Source of the DNA: Lepidonotus clava
Taxonomy: Eukaryota > Annelida > Polychaeta > Phyllodocida > Polynoidae
Length of the DNA stretch: 64,000 nt
NCBI GenBank assembly: GCA_936440205.1
Contig: OW387147.1
Location: 21,849,629-21,913,628, forward strand
Direction of reading: 5' to 3'
Position 1 is the stretch's first letter, and each line of letters opens with the position of its first letter. Shown here one piece after another: positions 57,501 through 64,000 of the stretch. The position numbers were made by a program, and so were the translations under genes. The notes under the pieces are model-generated. The model did no database searches, was not told where the DNA came from, and worked only from the letters and a program-made list of their open reading frames with translations.

Positions 57501-60500
57501 AGGAGGAGCACAGAATTGGCATTTCAAGCCCTCATACACAAACAAAGGAAAATACATTGGGAGATATTAAAATCATACGTCTTTCATCAATTCAAGTTCT
57601 CTACTCATATCATCTACTTTTTGAATCAGTAACTGTCTAACAGTCATCAATTATCAAAGAGAATAAACTAGTTTCTTCAAATATCAGTTTCCCACTGGAC
57701 TTTCATTTGTATAGCAAAATAGGGCCAAAAGATAAATGTAGATAGGATACTAAAATCCTCAAAGTGATAATGAAACTTTCTAGGATATCTAGGGTATCTA
57801 ATTGCTTGGATGCCTCATATCGCGTTCTCTATCTTATACTTATATCTTTTTACGTTATTCTTCCCTAGACATTCCAGGAACTGTTCAGATATCCAAGAGT
57901 GTGGTTAGATAGAAAAGACGCATAGAATGAGATAGCTGTAAGGCGCTTCATAATCCACAGCTCAGAGTTTAGAGGTTAAGAGCTATCCTTGTTACTAGGC
58001 AGTAGAGAGTAGTAGAAAGCCCAAAAGTAAAGAGAAGGCAGTAATTTTCACCCACACCGATTGGTTAAGTTTAAAACAACTCATACATTTCTAGGCATAT
58101 GTTTAATATTTTGTACAGAGATATGAATATATCTGTTAAGTGGTTACAAATGTTCAGTCTACATAGAAAGAACAATTCATTAATATTGAATGTGCATAGA
58201 CATGCCTGGGGTACTACTTTCAGGATTTGTCCGTAGAAATATACACTTAACATCGCTATAATAGAAGAGCAATGTGAAGTAATTTGCTACCCAAGTATGT
58301 TTCTGCAGGCATTCACTATATTAATGACGTGTGCTTTCTGAATTATCAAACACTTTCTGGGGGGTTGGTTTAGTTTCTAAGTTTCTGAGTATCTCAGAAT
58401 CCATGTCGATCTACTCATTGCTGGCTACTAGAATGATAGGGAGTACATACACACATGTATACATACATTATAAAGAGAGAAACAGACAGGGGAATGTATA
58501 GAAGGGACAGAAATAATGAAGGCGCTGAGAAAACATTTGGTAGACGTCTGTAGTTCCACACCCTGTTTTGTCCTTAGCCTAATTTGGTTAGAGTAGTAGA
58601 ATAGGTTGGACTTGTAGTGTAGCTGGGTGAAGGTAAACTGGTACTAACCTTGTTAAGCATCAGGGACTAAGGGTAGAAGAAAGTAAGCGGTTACAGCACG
58701 AATCACAAGGCCACTTACTGCTATAGCACACGCTGACATGGGGACACAGGGTGCCCACGGACATTTAACGACATTTATGAGACATTTATAGTATGATAAA
58801 AACAGTAAAAGTCCGGTTATAAGTTTAATAAAAATCAAATTTCAGTTGTCCCTCAAAAATATTTTTTCGAGTTGATATGACAGTTTGCCATACAAAACTA
58901 TTGTCAAAATGCGTTTTATTGAAAAATAATAATTAAAAAAACACCAATAAACAACCAATAATTGTCTTAAAATTGTAATAACATAAAGACGTGTTTGTAA
59001 GTTCGTGGGCACCTTGATAAAGCATACAATACACGGGACACAGCGCAGTAACAGATAAACAACACCTTCTACTGCGTATACACAGTTCACACTTCATAGT
59101 CCACGAGATAATCAAACTCAAATAAACGAAAACACATTCCTAATCACTTTGGCCAGTATTACCTAAGGCATCACGAACCATGCAAACTTTTTGTTATTTT
59201 GGATCGGAGTTGTCATATTTCTTTCTTTTTTGTGAATCATATTCTGGATCAGGGTTGTCGTATTTCTTTCTTTTTTTAGGAATCACATTAACATTTTGGG
59301 ATATAGGGAATATATGAGAACTCTCTAACCTTCAATCCAACATTATGTAATAGTTTTGAGACCGAGACATCTTTTTTTAAACTCTCTTTAAGCGCGTGTG
59401 ATTCAGATGAAGAGAGCGCTCGCTGCAAATTAATTAGCAACAACACCCACATCCCTTTTAAAGAGCAACTCATAAGCTGCTCTAGGTAAAACCACGTACA
59501 CCCAAACCCACGTCATCCGCCAACCAAACCTCCCAAACTCACGATCTGTACTACCCGATACTACAACGTCAGCCAGTTTGAGCCGGCGTCTCTAGTTCTT
59601 TCCACCTCCGCCATATAACAGCGCCACTTTCATACAAAGACATCATAATGGCCACCTCCGCATCGTAGGTTGCTATGGCAACGCCTCAGAACGTCATTTC
59701 TCTATCCTGTGTGGTTGAAGGAGGAAGACTGTGGTGGTCATCGGAAACAATGTCAAGGAGTTGACATTCCGCTCAAAACTTTCTCAATTTCAGAGAATGA
59801 GCTCATAGTCCGAGCTGAATCGACAGAAATGTACCCAAACGGAAACCCTAAATGACTCAATTTGAGATAATACTGGTTCGAATCCCATTGCTTGTATTGT
59901 AAAAGATGTTTTTTTTAGGAATAAGTTTGTTTGAGGTTCTTCAATTTGAGATGTTCTGCTTCTTGTTATTCCAAAGCTGAAGAGCATTACTGAGTTCGGA
60001 TGGATATAATCTTTTTCTACTTACCAATGGATCACAATATTTAGAGTGATCATACAAAAGAGAACTCTTTAAGTCCAAATAAATTTGTGTCGAGGTATTT
60101 CATTCCAGTTTGGGCTGGTAGAAATGATTCCTAATAAGTCAATTTCAATGAAGATAAGCCAGGCAACTTGAATCAGTTTTATATTTCACAGTAAAGGAAA
60201 GGCTATTAAACAACCTGAACAAAGAAGGCAAAAGATGTCCTATCCACTATTCCTGATCCACCCACCTACCTATCCTACCTACCCAATCCAGCTACCTATC
60301 TCCCAACCCATAAGTAAGCCTTAATGGAAGATTCTTCCCTCAAAGTACATGAAATACTGCAAAAAATATATAAACTGTACTTAATCCGAGACAGCAAAAT
60401 AAACCTTGGGGATTTTCAACCTGCCCTACACAAACAGGGGCGGATCCAGGAATTCTAGAAAGGGGGACAACTATATTTAAAGTCCAGCCGCCCGCTCCAG

Positions 60501-60738
60501 GATCACAAGCTTTGCATTAAAAAATATATATTTGTCTCCCAAAACGGGGGGCGCAAGCCCCATGCGCCCCGTCTAAATCCGTCCCTGACAAAAAAGGCGG
60601 CATCTCAGGCCGTGGGTTTACCTTGATTTTAGCCGGCGGTGGTGGTCGAGCGGGTGGTGTACGAGCTTTGGGCGGCGGGGGACGAGGAGGGCGGTACGCA
60701 TGGGGACGGTTCGCCTGACACACTGCAGCAGCCGCCAT
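50718..60738 (-). CDS. PTPN3/PTPN4-type tyrosine phosphatase (PDZ-PTP part, short form)
   Basis: Exons on the minus strand, 5' to 3': 60622-60738 (alternative first exon), 55918-56131, 55177-55337, 54418-54508, 54006-54076, 53231-53506, 52290-52438, 51539-51674, 50999-51044 and 50718-50755 (stop TGA). Phases match throughout, giving 432 residues for this form. The order, PDZ, linker with EEPDFQYIP, then PTP, is that of human PTPN4 and PTPN3, cytosolic non-receptor phosphatases that act on phosphotyrosine at membranes and junctions. The N-terminal FERM domain is not in the window and its exons probably lie above 64000. It converges with the receptor gene. Family assignment is firm from recalled human protein; PTPN3 versus PTPN4 is not separable here, and the locus may be the single invertebrate ancestor of both. 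Confidence 0.88.
50999..51044 (-). CDS. 46-nt penultimate exon of the phosphatase
   Basis: Encodes [15 protein letters not shown] and one base of the next codon. The acceptor cttccag and donor gtaagt (minus strand) are both good. It completes the Q-loop and the last helix; human PTPN4 reads SQYRFVCEAILKVYE here. It is too short for simple ORF scanning. Confidence 0.9.
51330..51516. repeat. 21-bp minisatellite beside the phosphatase exon
   Basis: About nine copies of CCATAACCCATCTACTTCCGT with point changes. It ends about 22 bp from the exon with AGIGRTG (51539-51674), lying in the intron immediately after that exon's donor. Confidence 0.8.
54941..55107. mobile_element. MITE, CCTTCCATTAAG family, copy 4
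   Basis: Left end CTCCCATTAAGTATGTACGC, right end TGTGTACATACTAAATGGAA. It lies in the phosphatase intron between the linker exon and the first PTP exon, showing that the family is spread over both genes. Confidence 0.6.
55177..55337 (-). CDS. PDZ-PTP linker exon
   Basis: 161 nt, phase 1 in and phase 0 out. It encodes [17 protein letters not shown], a His/Thr/Gln-rich insert, then [16 protein letters not shown]. The EPDFQYIP and ITQFE blocks match the linker of vertebrate PTPN3/4. Codon use is strongly GC-rich against an AT-rich intron background. Confidence 0.9.
55918..56131 (-). CDS. PDZ domain exon of the PTPN3/4-like gene
   Basis: 214 nt, phase 0 in and phase 1 out. It encodes [20 protein letters not shown], then [33 protein letters not shown] and [11 protein letters not shown], nearly colinear with the human PTPN4 PDZ. 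The first strand and the carboxylate-binding GLGF-like loop (RFGFNVK in human) are upstream of this exon and were not found in the window. The acceptor follows a pyrimidine tract (tttctctcctccag on the minus strand). Confidence 0.92.
59200..59290. repeat. Tandem duplication of about 52 bp
   Basis: Two copies of GGATCRGRGTTGTCRTATTT followed by CTTTCTTTTTT and GAATCA. Non-coding. Confidence 0.55.
60435..60588. mobile_element. MITE, CAGGGGCGGATCCAGG family, copy near the internal promoter
   Basis: Starts CAGGGGCGGATCCAGGAATT and ends CTAAATCCGTCCCTG. It lies just downstream (on the minus strand) of the proline-rich exon's donor. Confidence 0.65.
60622..60738 (-). CDS. Proline-rich alternative first exon of the phosphatase gene
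   Basis: 39 codons from ATG at 60736-60738: [20 protein letters not shown], then [19 protein letters not shown], phase 0, donor gtaaac. It joins in frame to the PDZ exon (KIK then GGADQGMP), where vertebrate PTPN4 reads NVK then GGYDQKMP. PxxP runs beside Arg and Lys are typical SH3 ligands. With this exon directly joined, the PDZ would lack its first strand and binding loop. Alternatively an unseen exon lies between, or the exon belongs to another transcript. Confidence 0.6.
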
Positions 60739-60847
60739 ATCAAACTATTAACTCACAACTGCTCAAAGTATGACTGTGATCTACTCGGAACTGCTCCTGG
60801 AGTTGACTGGCTCCTGTGAGTTGCTCCTCTGAGAAGGCTTAGATCAT

Positions 60848-60883
60848 AAACTGACCGCAGACATGGTCTCTGGCTTATATAAA
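60848..60883 (-). promoter_or_regulatory. TATA box plus initiator for the short phosphatase transcript
   Basis: On the minus strand GTTTATATAAG lies at about 60874-60884, and a TCAGTTT initiator has its A at 60852, about 30 bases downstream. The predicted 5' UTR is then about 114 nt before the ATG at 60738. The distance is right for a TATA-Inr core promoter. Confidence 0.55.
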
Positions 60884-61000
60884 CTCGCCTCCCCCTCAGT
60901 CCCTCCCATCCTCCCCTCCCCCCACTGTCAGGCTCAGGTCATCCACTCCCACACCTACTCGCCTAACTGGGTCAGCTCCGAGCAGGTGGGAGGAGGAGAT

Positions 61001-61033
61001 GAGCAGTTAGCGAGCAGTTCGTGAGCAGTTGCA
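61001..61033 (-). promoter_or_regulatory. 11-bp tandem motif upstream of the internal promoter
   Basis: GAGCAGTT occurs at 61001, 61012 and 61023, an exact 11-bp period, about 120-150 bp upstream of the TATA box. The reverse form AACTGCTC recurs at 60757 and 60789 in the predicted 5' UTR. It may be a helically phased factor-binding cluster or a small satellite. Confidence 0.4.
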
Positions 61034-61522
61034 GTCCTCTGGCAGGAGCCGCTCACCCACTCCTTCTGGCCTTTACCGCAGCCACTAGATTTGCATGAGA
61101 CTCCTCAATATTCTTGAGTTGTTCATTAAATTGTGCCACTGATGACAAGAAATTCCGCGTTTTGTTTTATCTTTTAGGTTTCGTTTTCATGAGCGCTAAT
61201 TGTTTTGAGAAAAAATTCTGGTGAAATATTATCTCAAAAGTCCAATGTTTCATGACACGAGTTGAGTCATACGGAGCTCTTTGGAAGCAAATTCAGCACT
61301 TTGAATTCATTGACCGAATCTATTTTGAAAGACACTTCCCCGTCTTTTTTTACGCATTTTTACATTAGGTAAATACTCCTCAGACCAAAATGAAAATTGC
61401 AGGGGAGCCAAATGACTATAAGCATGCATTATACAACAATAAACAAACAGTTCCTCAAATAGGCAAATTGCTGGCAATGGTCGTCATTTTCTCCCGTATC
61501 TGACAGATCAATAACTTAGCCT

Positions 61523-61615
61523 TATCGCAGATCTAGTGCTGCAGGAACCTAATCGCAGATATATTGCTGCTGGAACCTAATCGCAGAACATTGCTTCAGG
61601 AACTTAATCGCAGAA
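61523..61615. repeat. Short tandem array with unit near 33 bp
   Basis: Four copies of TAATCGCAGA with GCTGCAGGAACC-type spacers, upstream of the internal promoter. Non-coding. Confidence 0.55.
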
Positions 61616-62139
61616 ACTCTCTTGTTCCTGGATGCCTGGATACTGCGTGGGAAACCTCAAGCCATGCTTACCCCAACCTTTAACCTCATTAGATCCGACC
61701 AACCGCTCCGTTAACTCCTCCAGTGTGGGCAGGTGGTGCCTAGGTGGGCGTTTTACACCTGTAATCTGCACTTTTTCCCACCTGTAATTATCCCAGGATC
61801 AAAGCCCGGGTTCACTGGCCCACTTAAGTTCTAATTGGGATACTACTGTTGACACGCCTATAGTTGAAAAAAAGGGAACTGGGAAGTTTGTAAACACGAT
61901 GGTGTTGCTGTTAACTAGGAGCTGCTGCTGTTTTAATTGGAGTGATTGCACTGCAAAGTGGTGTTCTGAAGGAATTAATTTACCGTAAAACCTCTACTAA
62001 AATTTGTCCCATTTTTATGAAAGGTTTCAAGAGGAGAACTATGAATTTACATTTCTTACATCTATGGATCTGGCATTTTTTCGTAAAAAAGGGGCTAAAA
62101 TGGAACAACCGATATAAAAGCTTTCTTATTCCAGGAAGC

Positions 62140-62570
62140 AAAGAGTATTGGTCATGTACAACATTTTTATAAGACGTTCATTTTGCATCATATCTAGTAT
62201 TGTAAAGCTTAAAACTTTTTCCTATATAGTGGCATGAGACAAAGAGTGTCATACACAGAATTTATATAAGTTATTCATTCCACGCCATATGGTTCGGCTG
62301 GACCAAGTATTTTTCACAATTCCAATTAACTCAGATTTCTTGGAAGCAGCAGCTACTAAGAGGAATGCTAGACCACCTACATTCAGGTTCAGGTATACAC
62401 ATAGTCAAGCGCATCTGTCATGTACAGAATTTGAATAAGATTTTTATTGCATGGCATATCTCATATGGTAACAAATAACGGTTATGAAAGTACTTATTTC
62501 CCTGAGACAATGAGCCTGTCAAGTACAGACTTTATATAATTGTTTCATTACGTGACAAAGGGTTAGCCTA
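62140..62570. repeat. Degenerate tandem repeats, unit about 100-170 bp
   Basis: Four related blocks begin near 62148, 62248, 62416 and 62516 with a form of GTCATGTACAGAATTTATAT and then AAG-TTATTCATT-CACG-CATAT. Old, diverged array. Confidence 0.45.
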
Positions 62571-63519
62571 ATTATTACCTTAATACAAATTCTGCATACA
62601 TATTTGAGTGGGCAGGCACTATGCTACCACTAGTATATTGGGCTGGACTACTTGGCAGCATAGTTCTCATGTTTTTCGAATAAGTGACGGATATGCAATA
62701 TCCTGATAATATATTCAATTTCCATCCCACGAACAAATATATTTAGGTATGTAATCAGTCTACGAGATTCCTTCGTCAGCAGTTTTCCTCTCCGAACTGA
62801 AGAAATTATATACTGAATGTTTTATTAACAGATAATGCTACAAAATATTATCAAATACAATAAAACCCCAATTACATTGAATATAAACATCGACCACCAT
62901 AAACTGCATGAAATGGAAAAGTTTATGGTAACGTATAATCCTTTTCTAGTGACACTAAGAGGAATCCGGATAGGTTAATTATCTCAGAAGTCAATTTCAA
63001 TTAACCAGAGAAATGATTAGAATCGTAAAGACTTGTGGAAAAAGGCTTTAGTGTTTGTAGTGGCGAGTTTAACCTAATCTCACACGTTCTCCTCCTGGTA
63101 CTTAGATCTACTGCACTCCTCCAGTACCTTCAGTGGCCGACTAAAAGTAAGGACTAAAAAGTGTGTATTCTGTTTACATCACTGTCCGCTACTTTTGAAA
63201 CTATTTTCCAGGTGTTTTTACATTATTTTCTCAACAACATGGACGTGCTTGTTAAATGACATAGATGTATTGCACATTACACTGGGATGTATGCTGTATA
63301 AACTCAACTGCCATGTTTGTATACATATACAAGAGGCACGCTGCCGGCCATCTAATAGCATAGCTACCCAATCGGTGATCCCTGTATCTAGCTTTTGAAC
63401 TCATTTTATTTTTCTAATGCCATTTAAATTCCAGTGGGAAATCATGGCAGTGGCTCTTTAAGATGTGGTGAATATGTGCTTGGAGAGGGAGGATGGAAGG
63501 CTCCCTATTGGCACCCCAC

Positions 63520-63640
63520 CATTATCACCCTTCTTAGATTACAGGTCTCAGTCTGTGACAGTGATGACTGTCCTCAGCCTGCAGAAACAATCATCACCCT
63601 CCTTAGATTACAGGTCTCTCAGTCTGTGACAGTGATGAAA
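63520..63640. repeat. Two-copy tandem repeat
   Basis: ATCACCCTTCTTAGATTACA followed by GGTCTCAGTCTGTGACAGTGA occurs at about 63522 and 63593, spaced about 71 bp. The apparent coding repeats in it follow from the duplication. Confidence 0.65.
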
Positions 63641-64000
63641 AACATCTGGTGAACCAACCTCCCTTTAAAATACAAGAAAATCACCTAACAAAATGCTACT
63701 AATAATACAATGTTCAATATTTTGATTATTCCAATATGCCAAACGGGACACATTCAACTATTCTGGAAGAAGCTTGTGAAACTTAAAATAAGATTGGAAG
63801 GTAAACTTTACCTCCGAAATTGGTGACAAAATTAGCTGTCACACAGTGTTTACTATAGAAAAAAACCCACTGAAAATCGGGTTTTGCAGCATCATAACTG
63901 ATCTTAGTCCCTCAAGGGCCAGAAAGAGGTTCCCGGGGGATCACCTCTTAATATGGGAAAGCCCTCGGTTATTTCTCTGAAAGGCGCATGCATGTTCAAC

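Larger units (their letters stand above)
56132..60621 (-). other. Phosphatase intron, no exon seen
   Basis: 4.5 kb of AT-rich sequence between the PDZ exon and the proline-rich exon. I looked for the exon encoding the first PDZ strand and GLGF-like loop on the minus strand and did not find it. It contains a short duplication (59200-59290), an X-box-like palindrome (59669-59682) and a MITE (60435-60588). Confidence 0.5.
60884..64000. other. Upstream region or intron, no gene seen
   Basis: Holds the 11-bp motif cluster near 61.0 kb and three tandem-repeat patches. No FERM or other exon recognised. If the full-length phosphatase starts beyond the window, this is one of its introns. Confidence 0.4.

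Noticed and set aside
58653-59121. Hydrophobic minus-strand open frames
   Set aside because: AT-rich chance frames overlapping each other in different phases, without splice or domain support.
60517-60621. Continuation of the proline-rich frame beyond the donor
   Set aside because: It runs through a good gtaaac donor and into a MITE, so it is read as intron.
63434-63652. Open frame with an internal peptide repeat (ITLLRLQVS)
   Set aside because: The repeat comes from a two-copy DNA duplication; no start context, splice partner or homology seen.

Overview
This is animal nuclear DNA: AT-rich, with multi-exon genes, GT-AG introns and many short non-autonomous DNA transposons in the introns. 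The gene content (a long chain of farnesoic acid O-methyltransferase-like domains and a PTPN3/PTPN4-type phosphatase) fits an invertebrate, most likely a marine deuterostome such as an echinoderm. The species cannot be fixed from sequence alone.

Left two thirds (2134-44414, + strand): one giant gene that I could follow exon by exon. It has 55 coding exons totalling 11,706 nt, exactly 3,902 codons including the stop, with every splice phase matching. The predicted product is a signal peptide, a short linker, 24 tandem Methyltransf_FA-type beta domains of about 150 residues, a six-cysteine module between domains 11 and 12, a Thr-rich stalk, one membrane helix and a 69-residue tail with an NPxF motif. 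It looks like a very large single-pass cell-surface receptor. The second half of domain 1 exists as two homologous exons whose phases allow only one to be used, implying mutually exclusive splicing.

Right third (50718-60738, - strand): the 3' part of a PTPN3/PTPN4 (PTPH1/PTP-MEG1) orthologue, convergent with the receptor gene. Nine exons encode most of the PDZ domain, the linker and the whole tyrosine phosphatase domain down to the stop. No FERM exon was found, so the FERM part probably lies beyond 64000. An internal TATA promoter near 60.85 kb precedes a proline-rich exon that splices in phase to the PDZ exon, suggesting a short FERM-less form.

Between and within the genes lie about 20 inverted-repeat elements, including a four-copy family, a three-copy foldback family, TTAA-flanked piggyBac-like copies and a nested insertion. 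There are also two LINE tails, several minisatellites and X-box-like palindromes. I saw no rRNA, tRNA or CRISPR.
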